Assembly: GCF_014400405.1 (NCBI RefSeq)
Contig: NZ_CP060496.1
Span: 1,364,001-1,428,000 of the forward strand
Direction of reading: 5' to 3'
DNA length: 64,000 nucleotides
From: Brachybacterium sp. Z12
Lineage (GTDB): Bacteria > Actinomycetota > Actinomycetes > Actinomycetales > Dermabacteraceae
The position numbers and the translations under genes are program-made. Position 1 is the stretch's first letter, and every line of letters starts with the position of its first letter. This document shows, in pieces, positions 29,814-41,713 of the stretch. The notes under the pieces were generated by a model. That model made no database searches. It was not told where the DNA came from and was given only the letters and a program-made list of their open reading frames with translations.

Positions 29814-31048
29814 ATGGCCGCCACAGCACCGCAGCGGACCGGAGTGCACGACGAGATCTCCCCGCTGCGCCGGGTGGTCGTCCATTCGCCGGGGCCCGAG
29901 CTCGAGCGGCTCACCCCGGACACCCGTGAACAGCTGCTGTTCGACGAGGTGCTGTGGCGGGACCGTGCCCAGCTTCAGCACGGGGAGTTCACCGCCCTGC
30001 TGCGCCGTGAGGGCGTGGAGGTGCTCGAGCTGAGGGACCTGCTCACCGACCTGCTCACCGACACTGCACTGCGCGAGGACCTGCTGGGGCGTGCGCTGGA
30101 CCCTGGGGTTCTGGGCGACATCGCCGTGCAGGATCTCCGCGGCGCGCTCGCGGAGCACGACCCCCAGCAGCTGGTCGACGTGCTCATCGGCGGCATCACC
30201 GTGGGGGAGCTGCGCGCGCTCGGCGTCGCACCCGGCTCGATCGCGCTGCAGCGAGCGGGGGAGGAGCACCTGGTGCTCGACCCGCTGCCCAACCATCTGT
30301 TCACCCGGGACTCCTCCGCCTGGATCGGCGACGTGGTCTCGATCAGCCCGATGCGGCATCCGGCGCGCAACCGCGAGAGCCTGCACCTGGAGATGATCTA
30401 CCGCTATCACCCCCGCTTCACCGGGGACGCCGCGCCGCGGCGCATCGTCGGCAGGGACGGGGCAGGCGCCGCGACCGTCGAGGGCGGGGACGTGATGATG
30501 CTGTCGCCACGCGTGGTCGCGGTGGGGATATCCGAGCGCACCAGCGCCGTCGGCGTCGAACGGCTCGCCGCGGACCTCCTCGCCGACGGTTCGGTGGAGA
30601 GCGTGATCGCGATCGCCCTTCCGCACCGCCGTCGATGATGATGCACCTGGACACCGTTACCACCGTCGTCGACGAGGAGTCGATGCTCCGCTTCGGCCTG
30701 CTCGGGAACCTCGAGACCTTCGAGATCGAAAGGCCCGCGGACAGGCTGGTCTCGCGGGCGCGGGCGGCCGACGAGATGGATGCGGTGCTCGCCCGGGGGC
30801 TCGGCGTTGAGGCCCTGCGCGTGCTGACCCCTCCGCTGGACCCCTACGCCGCCGCACGGGAGCAGTGGGACGACGGCTGCAACGTGCTCGCCCTGGCCCC
30901 CGGCAAGGTGGTCGCCTACGAGCGCGCCGCCGCCACCAACGAGTACCTGCGCACGCAGGGCGTCGAGGTGCTCGAGTTCGCGGGCGACGAGCTGGGGCGG
31001 GGGCGGGGCGGCCCGCGCTGCATGAGCTGTCCGGTCGCCCGCGGCTGA
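29814..31048 (+). CDS. arcA: Arginine deiminase, one indel
   Basis: Repaired length 411 residues. Motifs: [57 protein letters not shown] (catalytic His) and the C-terminal [13 protein letters not shown], whose first Cys is the nucleophile. A missing base near 30630 splits the frame at PHRRSMMMHLD. It hydrolyses arginine to citrulline and ammonia. No arcB, arcC or arginine/ornithine antiporter gene is next to it, so it is either a lone gene or the pathway is dispersed. An ideal ggaggag site precedes the ATG. Confidence 0.93.
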
Positions 31049-31074
31049 TCGCCCGCCGCGGAGCGGGCCCGGGC

Positions 31075-31647
31075 TCAGCGCCGGGTGGGCGGCGGCGGAT
31101 CGGCCGCGGTCTGCAGAGGCTGCTCGAGCGCGGGCAGCGGCTCCTGCAGCGAGCGTTCCAGCAGGAGCTGCTGCGCGCCGAACTCCTCCAGCCCCTTGCG
31201 CACGGTGAAGCCGAGCTTGCGCAGCAATGCCACGCTGCGCTTGTTCCGGGTCTGGCTGATGGCGATCACGTGCTCGTCCTCGAGCGCCTCACGAGCCCAG
31301 TCCAGCAGTGCGATGCAGGACTCTGCCGCGTAGCCCTGGCCGGTCCATTCCGGCAGCAGCGCATAGGAGAGCTCAAGCTCTCCGCGGTCGTAGCTCAGGG
31401 TGATCGAACCGATCAGGATGTCTTCCTCTGCCAGGGCGAGCGCCCAGCGCCCCCAGGTCAGGCCCAGCGGCGACAGCTCGAGCGCCTGGCGGGAGGCATA
31501 GTCCACCGCGCCGCCGAGATATTCACGGGTGACCGGGTCGGTCATCAGGCGGATCATGGATTCGCGGTCGCCGTCGCCCGGCGGCCGGATCACCAGCCGC
31601 GGGCTGTGGATCCGTACCGGCCACTCGGTCGTGCCTTCCATTGTCAC
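31075..31647 (-). CDS. GNAT N-acetyltransferase (RimJ/RimL type)
   Basis: 190 residues, intact. SPRLVIRPPGDGD opens the domain; ELELSYALLPEWTGQGYAAE is motif A (acetyl-CoA pyrophosphate loop GQGYA) and NKRSVALLRKLGFTVRKGL is motif B. The C-terminal 25 residues are Pro/Leu/Glu-rich and extra. The family acetylates protein N-termini or small amines; the target is unknown. Confidence 0.85.
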   Translation of the reverse strand: MTMEGTTEWPVRIHSPRLVIRPPGDGDRESMIRLMTDPVTREYLGGAVDYASRQALELSPLGLTWGRWALALAEEDILIGSITLSYDRGELELSYALLPEWTGQGYAAESCIALLDWAREALEDEHVIAISQTRNKRSVALLRKLGFTVRKGLEEFGAQQLLLERSLQEPLPALEQPLQTAADPPPPTRR

Positions 31648-31716
31648 GCCCCCACGGTACTAGGTTCCGGAGCCCGGCCCGCCGGCGGTCCGGTCCACGC
31701 AGGAACAGGTCGGGCA

Positions 31717-31728
31717 GTGCACGTGCAC
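31717..31728. promoter_or_regulatory. 12-bp palindrome between GNAT and gcvT
   Basis: GTGCACGTGCAC, a perfect palindrome, about 135 bases before gcvT and upstream of a possible -10 (TATGGT at 31755). It may be an operator for the glycine cleavage operon. I found no glycine riboswitch-like core in this leader. Confidence 0.35.
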
Positions 31729-31802
31729 AGCGGACGACGAGGGCGGCGGAGCGGTATGGTGAACCTGCGTCACATCGGTGTGGCGCACAGGTCGGCGGGC
31801 GG

Positions 31803-31829
31803 CCCGTCCCGTGCGAGGGCAGGGACGGG
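31803..31829 (+). promoter_or_regulatory. Hairpin in the gcvT leader
   Basis: CCCGTCCC and GGGACGGG form an eight-base perfect stem with an 11-base loop, 34 bases before the gcvT ATG. It could influence leader folding, but no terminator T-run or known riboswitch motif accompanies it. Confidence 0.4.
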
Positions 31830-31863
31830 AATGACGCCCGTTCCGGGATGAGTAAGGAGCACC

Positions 31864-32996
31864 ATGGTCGATCAGGACCTGCGCAGCACTGCCCTGGAGG
31901 CGGTCCACCGTTCACTGGGCGCGACCTTCACAGATTTCGCGGGCTGGCAGATGCCGGTCCGGTACGACTCCGATCTCGCCGAGCATCGTGCCGTGCGCGA
32001 GAGCGCCGGCATCTTCGACCTCAGCCACATGGGGAGATCCACCTGCGCGGCCCCCAGGCCGCCGAGGCGCTCGATCATGCGCTCGCCGGGAAGCTCTCGG
32101 CGATGTCGGTGGGCCGAGCGAAGTACTCGCTGCTGCTCACCGAGGGCGGCGGCGTGATCGACGATGTGATCACCTACCGCCTGGCAGAGGACCACTTCCT
32201 GGTGGTCGCCAACGCCTCGAACGCGGAGGTCGACGCAGCGGAGCTCACCGCCCGTGCCCAGGGCTTCGATGTCGAGGTGGATGACGCCTCGGACCGCATC
32301 TCGCTGATCGCCGTCCAGGGGCCCGCGAGCGAACAGATCCTGCTCGATGCGCTGCTGACCGACGGCAGCGGGGTGGAGGGCCTCACCGCCGAGGACCTCA
32401 CCTCGATGAAGAACTACCGCTTCGCCGAGTGCAGCTACCGCGGGCAGGATCTGCTGATCGCGCGCACCGGCTACACCGGGGAGGACGGCTTCGAGCTGTA
32501 CCTCCCCGATGAGCTCGCCACCGCGCTGTGGGAGCAGCTCGCCGCTGCCGGCGGGGACCGGCTCACCCCCTGCGGCCTCGCCTGCCGCGACACGCTGCGG
32601 CTCGAGGCCGGCATGCCCCTGTACGGCAACGAGCTCGGTCGCGACCTGCACCCCGCCCAGTCGGGCATGGCACGCGTGGTGGCCCTGAAATCCAAGGGTG
32701 ACTTCGTGGGCCGCGCCGGTGTCGAGAACGTCGAGGTGGACGACCTGCCCGTGCTGATCGGCCTGGTCGCCGAGGGGCGCCGTGCCGGTCGCGCCGGTGC
32801 CGCGGTGCGTGACGCCCAGGGCCAGGAGATCGGCACCGTCACCTCCGGTGCGCTGTCCCCGACCCTCGGCCACCCGATCGCGATGGCGTACGTCGCGCCG
32901 TCCGCCGCAGAGGTCGGCACCGAGCTGGTGATCGACGTGCGCGGCAAGGACCTCCCGGTCCGTGTCGCCCGGATGCCGTTCTACCGCCGCGGCTGA
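31864..32996 (+). CDS. gcvT: Glycine cleavage system T protein (aminomethyltransferase), one indel
   Basis: Repaired length 377 residues. FTDFAGWQMPVRYDSDLAEH and AGIFDLSHMGEI are the N-terminal folate-site motifs, the latter broken by a missing G at 32031-32034. YTGEDGFELYLPDE, CRDTLRLEAGMPLYGNEL and TSGALSPTLGHPIAMAYV follow. It takes the methylene group from the H-protein lipoyl arm, makes methylene-THF and frees ammonia. It is first in gcvT-gcvH-gcvP. A taaggag site precedes the ATG. Confidence 0.95.
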
Positions 32997-33044
32997 CCCC
33001 TAGAGTTCCCCGAGTATTCCCGCACCCCAGGAAGGACCATCCTC

Positions 33045-33416
33045 ATGTCTGCAGAACTCCTCTACAGCAAGGACCACGAGTGGGTCCGCGTCGAGTCCGA
33101 CGGCGTCGCCGTCATCGGCGTGACCGATTACGCCGCCGAGCAGCTCGGCGACGTGGTGTACGTCGATCTGCCCGAGGTCGACGACGAGATCACCGCCGGC
33201 ACCGAGATGGGCGAGATCGAGTCCACCAAGTCGGTGTCGGATCTGTTCTCGCCGCTAAGCGGCACCGTCCTCGAGATCAACGACGCCGTGGTCGACACCC
33301 CGGAACTGGTGAACTCCTCGCCCTTCGAGGAGGGCTGGCTGCTCAAGGCACGCTTCGAGCAGCTGCCCGATGATCTCCTGAGCGCCGAGGACTACAAGGC
33401 GTTCACCGAGTCCTGA
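33045..33416 (+). CDS. gcvH: Glycine cleavage system H protein
   Basis: 123 residues, intact. The lipoyl domain has [20 protein letters not shown] and the lipoylation site Lys62 in [14 protein letters not shown]. It shuttles the aminomethyl group between GcvP and GcvT on its lipoyl arm. The gap to gcvT is 48 bases; a gaaggacc site precedes the ATG. Confidence 0.97.
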   Translation: MSAELLYSKDHEWVRVESDGVAVIGVTDYAAEQLGDVVYVDLPEVDDEITAGTEMGEIESTKSVSDLFSPLSGTVLEINDAVVDTPELVNSSPFEEGWLLKARFEQLPDDLLSAEDYKAFTES

Positions 33417-33423
33417 CGGGCGA

Positions 33424-33453
33424 GGAGGCGGTCACCGTGGGGTGGCCGCCTCC
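33424..33453 (+). repeat. Hairpin between gcvH and gcvP
   Basis: GGAGGCGG (33424-33431) pairs with CCGCCTCC (33446-33453), with further CACC/GGTG pairing inside. No T-run. It may lower gcvP expression relative to gcvH or stabilise upstream mRNA. Confidence 0.5.
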
Positions 33454-33528
33454 CGCCGGTGCCGCGCACCGTCGCGCGGACGGCCTCCTCCACCCAGATC
33501 CGCACGCAACATCCAGGGGCACTCCTTC

Positions 33529-36474
<2,946 letters not shown>

Positions 36475-36517
36475 GGGAACCGCTCGCCCCGCGCGAGCCC
36501 GACCCGTGTGAACACCG

Positions 36518-36548
36518 ATGACGCCCCGGTTTCCGACCGGGGCGTCAT
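36518..36548 (+). terminator. Terminator of the gcv operon
   Basis: ATGACGCCCCGGT, loop TTCCG, ACCGGGGCGTCAT: a 13-base perfect stem, 44 bases after the gcvP stop. It ends only 20 bases before the ATG of the next gene. Confidence 0.85.
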
Positions 36549-36567
36549 TGCTCGTACGCTCTCGGTC

Positions 36568-37779
36568 ATGACCGAGATCCTCACCACCCACGCTGGCTCC
36601 CTCCCTCGCAGCCCCGCCCTGATCGAGGCGAACTCCGCGCGCCCCGTCGGAGCTGACGGGCTGACCCCCGAACCCACCGCTGAGTTCCGGGAGGTGCTGC
36701 GCAGCGCCGTCGTCGACGTGGTGGCCAAGCAGCGCGAGATCGGCATCTCGATCCCGAACGACGGGGAGTACGGGCACCTGATGGGCTCGGCCGTGAACTA
36801 CGGCTCCTGGTGGGCCTACATCTTCGACCGCGTCAGCGGGCTGGAGCTGACCGGCAGCGACCACTTCTCCTCCGAGCCGGTGCGCTCGAGCCCCGGCGAT
36901 GTGCGCCTGACGACCTTCCCCGATCGTCGGGACTGGACTCTCTTCGCCGAGGCGTACCAGGACCCCACCTCCGGGATCACGGTCGGCTCCCAGCCGACCT
37001 TCCCCGCGGCGACCGGCCCGATCGCCTACTCGGACACGGGCCGTGAGCTCGGCCAGCAGGACATCACCAACTTCCGTGCGGCCCTGAGGAGCTCCGGCTA
37101 CGAGGGCGGGTACCTCGCCGCCCTGTCCCCGGGATCCGGCAGCCGCATCAACGACGACCACTACGGTGACGAGGACGCCTTCCTCGACGCCTGGGTCGAG
37201 GTGATGCGCCCGGAGTACGAGGCGATCGCCGCCGCCGGCCTGATCGTGCAGATCGATGACCCGTCGATCGCGGAGAACTGGGATCAGATCAACCCCGAGC
37301 CCAGCGTCGAGGACTACATCGCCTTCACCCGCAAGCGGGTCGACGCCGTCAACCGCGCCCTCGTGAACGTCCCCACCGAGCAGACCCGCTTCCATCTGTG
37401 CTGGGGCTCCTGGCACGGCCCGCACACCACGGACATCGAGTTCCGGCACATCGCCCCGCTGCTGCTGGAGATCGACGCGAAGTACTACAGCTTCGAAGCC
37501 GCCAACGTGCGTCACGAGCACGAATGGACGGTGTGGCAGGACCTCGAGCTGCCGGAGGACAAGGTCATCGTCCCCGGCATCGTCTCCCACGCCACCAACG
37601 TCGTCGAGCACCCCGAGCTGGTCGCCCAGCGCCTGGAGCGCTTCGCGAAGATCGTCGGCCCGGAGCGCGTGATCGGCTCGACGGACTGCGGGCTGGGCGG
37701 CCGCATCCACCCGCAGATCGCCTGGGCGAAGCTCGAATCGCTGGTGCAGGGCGCCCAGATCGCCTCCCGCCGCCTCTGA
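36568..37779 (+). CDS. MetE-like methyltransferase family protein (short, C-terminal-type)
   Basis: 403 residues, intact. It corresponds to the catalytic half of cobalamin-independent methionine synthase: THAGSLPRSPAL at the start, GLIVQIDDPSI, FHLCWGSWHGPH (zinc His/Cys) and STDCGLGGRIHP (zinc Cys). Full MetE is about 750 residues with two barrels; single-barrel relatives act on other methyl donors or in methanogen-like and soil-bacterial pathways. The substrate here is not known. The ATG at 36568 lies 20 bases after the gcv terminator, with TACGCT seven bases upstream as a possible -10, suggesting a leaderless mRNA. Confidence 0.8.
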   Translation: MTEILTTHAGSLPRSPALIEANSARPVGADGLTPEPTAEFREVLRSAVVDVVAKQREIGISIPNDGEYGHLMGSAVNYGSWWAYIFDRVSGLELTGSDHFSSEPVRSSPGDVRLTTFPDRRDWTLFAEAYQDPTSGITVGSQPTFPAATGPIAYSDTGRELGQQDITNFRAALRSSGYEGGYLAALSPGSGSRINDDHYGDEDAFLDAWVEVMRPEYEAIAAAGLIVQIDDPSIAENWDQINPEPSVEDYIAFTRKRVDAVNRALVNVPTEQTRFHLCWGSWHGPHTTDIEFRHIAPLLLEIDAKYYSFEAANVRHEHEWTVWQDLELPEDKVIVPGIVSHATNVVEHPELVAQRLERFAKIVGPERVIGSTDCGLGGRIHPQIAWAKLESLVQGAQIASRRL

Positions 37780-37791
37780 CCCCCGTTGCTA

Positions 37792-37819
37792 GGGGCCGCC
37801 GCGCACCGTCGGCGGCCCC
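37792..37819 (+). terminator. Terminator after the MetE-like gene
   Basis: GGGGCCGCCG, eight-base loop, CGGCGGCCCC: perfect ten-base stem 13 bases after the stop. Confidence 0.7.
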
Positions 37820-37905
37820 CGCGACGCGAAGAGTTCACCTTCTCGTCGGCGGCCCGTCACATGCCCGTGACAGCGATGACGGGTCCGCACAGGAGCATCA
37901 CCGGT

Positions 37906-39050
37906 GTGAGGATCCTCTTCGTCTCCGAGTCATTCCTGCCGCACATGAACGGAGTCACCAACTCGGTGCTCCGCGTCGTCGATCATTTCTCCGCCGCCGG
38001 CGATGATCTCGGGATCATCGCTCCCCAGTGGCCGGGCGCCGAGAAGCACCTGCGCACCAGCTGCGGGCGGCGGGTCCGGGTCCGCCGGGTCGCCTCCGCG
38101 CCGATGCCCGGATACTCCGACGTGCGCATCGCCACCACCAGCGCGACAACGCTGCGTCGCCGCATCGATGAGTTCCAGCCCGACGTCATCCACCTCGCCT
38201 CCCCGATGATCCTGGGCGGCCGCGCCGTGGTCGCTGCGCAGAAGGCCGGAGTGCCCACGGTCGCGGTCTACCAGACAGACATCCCCGGATACACCGCCCG
38301 CTACGGGATGCCTTTCCTCGAGAGCGCCTCCTGGCAGCTGCTGCGGGACGTCCACAACCGCGCCACCGTGAACCTCGCACCCTCGCTCGCCACTCGGGAC
38401 GAGCTGCGCGAGCACGGTATCGAACGGGTCGACCTCTGGCGGCGCGGGGTGGACACCTCGCTGTTCAACCCCTCCCTGCGCAGCGAGGAGCTGCGCGCGC
38501 AGTACGTGCGGCCGGAGGAGAAGCTCGTGATCTACATGGGCCGGCTCGCCCCCGAGAAGCAGGTGGAGGACCTGAAAGTCATCCACGACATGCCGGGGTG
38601 CGGCTGCTGATCGTCGGTGACGGCCCTGAGCGGGAGGCGCTGCGACGTGCGATGCCGCGAGCCCGGTTCGCAGGATTCCGAGCGGGCACCGATCTCGCCG
38701 CTCACCTCGCCAGCGCCGACCTCTTCATCCACCCCGGAGAGCTCGAGACCTTCGGCCAGACGCTCCAGGAGGCGATGGCCGCCGGCCTGCCCGTGATCGC
38801 TCCCCGCCGCGGAGGCCCGGTCGATCTGGTCTCCCCGAGCCGCACCGGGTGGCTCTACACCCCGGGCATGCTCGACGAGATGCGGGACTGCGCGAGCGAC
38901 CTGCTGTTCGACGATGCCAAGCGCAGGGCCTTCGGGCGCGCCGCGGTGGAGTCCGTGCGCAAGCGCACCTGGCCCGTGCTCGCCGAACAGCTGCGGGGCT
39001 ACTACCTGCAGGCCATCGAGCAGAACCAGCGGGTCGGCGCCGCCCGCTGA
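37906..39050 (+). CDS. GDP-mannose-dependent alpha-mannosyltransferase-like GT4 (MgtA/PimB-type), one indel
   Basis: Repaired length 381 residues from GTG 37906, which has an aggag site; in-frame ATGs at 37861 and 37876 are possible. RILFVSESFLPHMNGVTNSV, VAVYQTDIPGYTARYG and LWRRGVDTSLFNP are typical of the actinobacterial mannosyltransferases that build mannosylated glycolipids (MgtA/PimB branch). The second half has MGRLAPEKQVEDL, RLLIVGDGPERE and HPGELETFGQTLQEAMAAG. A missing G at 38595-38598 splits them. It probably mannosylates a membrane glycolipid. Monocistronic between two terminators. Confidence 0.85.
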
Positions 39051-39103
39051 CCAGCGGTGGGGCGTGCCGTCACACTCCGTTGTCACATTCCGCCACATAG
39101 CTC

Positions 39104-39121
39104 GCCCGCCTAGGGGCGGGC
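39104..39121 (+). repeat. Hairpin upstream of the hydrolase gene
   Basis: GCCCGCC, loop TAGG, GGCGGGC. It lies 54 bases after the mannosyltransferase stop and 69 before the next start, and may end the upstream transcript. Confidence 0.5.
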
Positions 39122-39189
39122 AGGGTGAACTGGGTCCAGTCGTCGACCGACGGCCCGGAACATCGCTCCTCTGCGGAAAGGACAACATC

Positions 39190-39933
39190 ATGGCGCAGCG
39201 CACTCGTCGCCCGCTCATCGGCGTGACCGCGGGGACCCGCACCATGATGTCCGGCGCCTGGGCGGGCCATGACGCCGTAGCGGTCAACGAGCACTACGTG
39301 CGCGCCCTGCGCTCGGCCGGTGCCCGACCCGTGATCATCGCCCCGCAGGATGAATGGACCGACGAGGAGATCGCCGAGCTGGACGGCCTCGTCCTCACCG
39401 GCGGCACGGACCTCGACCCGGCGGCCTGGGGAGAGAGCGCACTGCCCACCGACATGACCCCCGATCCCGAGCGGGACGCCTTCGAGACCGCGCTCTATCA
39501 CGCGGCCCGCCGCAACGACGTGCCCGTGCTCGGCATCTGCCGCGGCCTGCAGGTCATCGTCATCGCCGAGGGCGGTGAGCTCCACCGCCACCTGCCCGAG
39601 GACCTGCCGGCGCACCCCGCGACCGGGCAGCGCCCCACCCGGGTCGAGGCCCATATCGATGCGGCCAGCGACCTCGCCCTCGCCCTCGGCACCCGCGCCG
39701 AGGTCACCGCCTACCACCACCAGGGCATCCGGGCCGTCCGCGGAGAGCTGCGGACCGTCGCACGCCATGCCAGCGGCCTCACGCTCGCCGTCGAGGCGGC
39801 CTCCGGATCGAGCGTGCTTGGCGTGCAGTGGCACCCCGAGATCGACGGCGCGGGCGGGGCCGGTGTGTTCGAGAGCCTGCTCACGGCGATCCGCCACCGG
39901 GACACGGCCACCACCACGCCCTCCCTGGTCTAG
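39190..39933 (+). CDS. Class I glutamine amidotransferase-like gamma-glutamyl hydrolase (PuuD type)
   Basis: 247 residues, intact. PLIGVTAGTRTMMSGAWAG opens the domain; LVLTGGTDLDPAAWGE, VLGICRGLQVIVIAEGGEL (nucleophile Cys) and VLGVQWHPEID (His-Glu) give the catalytic triad. The family cleaves gamma-glutamyl-GABA and related gamma-glutamyl amides. No other putrescine-degradation genes lie nearby, so the natural substrate is uncertain. A gaaaggac site precedes the ATG. Confidence 0.87.
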   Translation: MAQRTRRPLIGVTAGTRTMMSGAWAGHDAVAVNEHYVRALRSAGARPVIIAPQDEWTDEEIAELDGLVLTGGTDLDPAAWGESALPTDMTPDPERDAFETALYHAARRNDVPVLGICRGLQVIVIAEGGELHRHLPEDLPAHPATGQRPTRVEAHIDAASDLALALGTRAEVTAYHHQGIRAVRGELRTVARHASGLTLAVEAASGSSVLGVQWHPEIDGAGGAGVFESLLTAIRHRDTATTTPSLV

Positions 39934-39998
39934 GATGGGGTCGGTCGTCCGTGCCCCGTGCCGGACGCAGCGAACGGTGATGCAGAGGAAGAGGCAGC

Positions 39999-40238
39999 AT
40001 GAGCAACCAGCATGTCGCGGAGGCGACTGACGCGCAGACGCGCCAGGGCGAGAACGTGACCTCGCAGGGCAACAACACCGTGGTCTCGGTGGTGCTGTTC
40101 ATCGTGCTGTTCGGTCTCTTCATCGGCGGGCTCTACATGATGTCCCTGTTCGCGGCGGTCCCGTTCATGATCGGCCTCGGGATGTCGATGCTCGCGCTGC
40201 TGGGCACCTTCGACCTGGTGCCGCGCTTCCTCAGCTGA
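39999..40238 (+). CDS. Small two-helix membrane protein, unknown
   Basis: 79 residues. A hydrophilic N-terminus of about 27 residues (Gln/Thr/Asn-rich) is followed by two hydrophobic helices (VVSVVLFIVLFGLFIGGLYM and FAAVPFMIGLGMSMLALLG). I do not recognise the family. gaggcagc precedes the ATG, and TAGGAT at 39931-39936, on the stop of the previous gene, could be its -10. A strong terminator follows the stop, so it is its own transcription unit. Confidence 0.75.
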   Translation: MSNQHVAEATDAQTRQGENVTSQGNNTVVSVVLFIVLFGLFIGGLYMMSLFAAVPFMIGLGMSMLALLGTFDLVPRFLS

Positions 40239-40258
40239 ACCCGCCCCAGAGCTTCCTC

Positions 40259-40289
40259 GTGCCCGGCGCCTCACGGCGACCGGGCACGA
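40259..40289 (+). terminator. Terminator after the small membrane protein
   Basis: CGTGCCCGG-CGCC, loop TCAC, GGCG, bulged A, CCGGGCACG: 13 base pairs, 20 bases after the stop. Confidence 0.75.
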
Positions 40290-40405
40290 CTCTGTTCCCG
40301 GCACCTTCAGCCAGCCGCCCCGGCGGAGACCCCGCACTGGGCAGTGCACCCCGACGCAGGCGTCACCCCGGATGACGCAGCGGGGCTCGCCGTCATGCAG
40401 AATGG

Positions 40406-41683
40406 ATGACCGTGAACGCTCACGCTTCGTCGACAGACGATTCCCTCCGCCCCACCGTGCCGCTGTCGGTGCGCCGCGCCCGCTGGGCCGTCTCTCTGGT
40501 CTTCTTCCTCAACGGCGCCTCGTTCTGCGCGATCCTGCCGCGGTACCCCGAGCTGGTCGAATCGATCGGACTGAGCAACACCGCCTTCGGGCTCGCCGTC
40601 GGCATCGGGCCCCTCGGCGGCCTGCTGGCCGGGCTGTTCGCAGCGCGGCTGATGTCCCGCTTCGGCTCCGCGAGGGTCAGCGTCCTGTTCCAGGTCATCG
40701 CGTCCACCTCGCACCTGGCCATCTACATCTCCGGCTCCTGGCTCTGGTTGACATGCTCATTGCTGCTCGCGATGGCGGCCGACGCGATCACCGACATCTC
40801 GATGAACTCTCACGGGATGCGGGTCGAGCGCCGCTACCGCCGCTCGATCATGAACAGCTACCACGGCTGGTGGTCCCTCGGGGCGGTGGTGGGTGGTCTG
40901 CTCGGCGCGGCCTGCGCTCAGCTGGGACTGCCGCTGTGGATCCAGGGCATCGTGGGCCTGTTCCTGTTCGGGGCCCTCGCCGCCGGCTCGCTGCGCTTCA
41001 TGCTGCCCGGCCACGACAGCACCGAACGCGCACCGGTCGGAGCTGTCGGGGCCGCCTCCTCCGCCGCGGAGGTCCCCACCGCCGCACCGACCGGATTCCG
41101 TCTCGCCGGGATGAGCCTGCGCGCGCTCGGACTGGTGACCGCGCTCGGCATGGTCCTGGTGTTCGCGGGATCCACGGAGGACGCCGGGAGCACCTGGGGC
41201 GCTCTGTTCATGAAGGACACCTTCGCAGCGACCCCGTTCCTGGCAGGCATGGCTTTCGTAGCCCTGCAGGGCGCACAGACCATCGGTCGCTTCACCGGCG
41301 ACGCTGTGGTGGACCGGCTGGGGGACCGCGCGACCGCACGACTCGGCGGCGTGGTCGCGGCGACGGGCATGAGCATCGCCCTGCTGTTTCCCAGCCCCGC
41401 CACGGCGCTGTTCGGCTTCGCCGCCGCCGGCTGGGGCGTGGCCACCCTGTTCCCCGCCGCCTACCGGGCCGCCGATGACCTGCCCGGCGTGCCCCACGGC
41501 GTGGGGATCACCGTGGTGGGCTGGTTCGCCCGGCTCGGCTTCTTCATCACCCCGCCCGTGATCGGTGCGCTCGCGGACGCACTCACGCTGCGATACGCGC
41601 TGTGGATGGTCCCCATGTACGCCGTGGGGATCCTGGTCTTCTCCGGCGTGCTCAGCACGCGCAGCGCGAAGGCGGGCAGCTGA
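40406..41683 (+). CDS. MFS transporter (DHA1-like)
   Basis: 425 residues, intact, 12 hydrophobic segments. FFLNGASFCAILPRYPELVE at helix 1 and SMNSHGMRVERRYRRSIMNS-type loop between helices 4-5 are typical of the YbjJ-like fucose/AmpG-related MFS group; the central loop (residues about 210-235) is Ala/Glu-rich. Substrate unknown. The ATG at 40406 has no ribosome site but CAGAAT precedes closely, so the mRNA may be leaderless. Convergent with the Sua5-like gene. Confidence 0.8.
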   Translation: MTVNAHASSTDDSLRPTVPLSVRRARWAVSLVFFLNGASFCAILPRYPELVESIGLSNTAFGLAVGIGPLGGLLAGLFAARLMSRFGSARVSVLFQVIASTSHLAIYISGSWLWLTCSLLLAMAADAITDISMNSHGMRVERRYRRSIMNSYHGWWSLGAVVGGLLGAACAQLGLPLWIQGIVGLFLFGALAAGSLRFMLPGHDSTERAPVGAVGAASSAAEVPTAAPTGFRLAGMSLRALGLVTALGMVLVFAGSTEDAGSTWGALFMKDTFAATPFLAGMAFVALQGAQTIGRFTGDAVVDRLGDRATARLGGVVAATGMSIALLFPSPATALFGFAAAGWGVATLFPAAYRAADDLPGVPHGVGITVVGWFARLGFFITPPVIGALADALTLRYALWMVPMYAVGILVFSGVLSTRSAKAGS

Positions 41684-41713
41684 GGAGAAGCACCGACTGA
41701 GCTCGAGCGCAGC

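Noticed and set aside
31650-31863. Glycine riboswitch before gcvT
   Set aside because: I looked for the two conserved aptamer cores and did not find them; only a palindrome and a simple stem are present.
36508-36567. Upstream extension of the MetE-like protein from ATG/GTG at 36508
   Set aside because: The added 20 residues are translated terminator stem; the conserved protein begins at the ATG at 36568.
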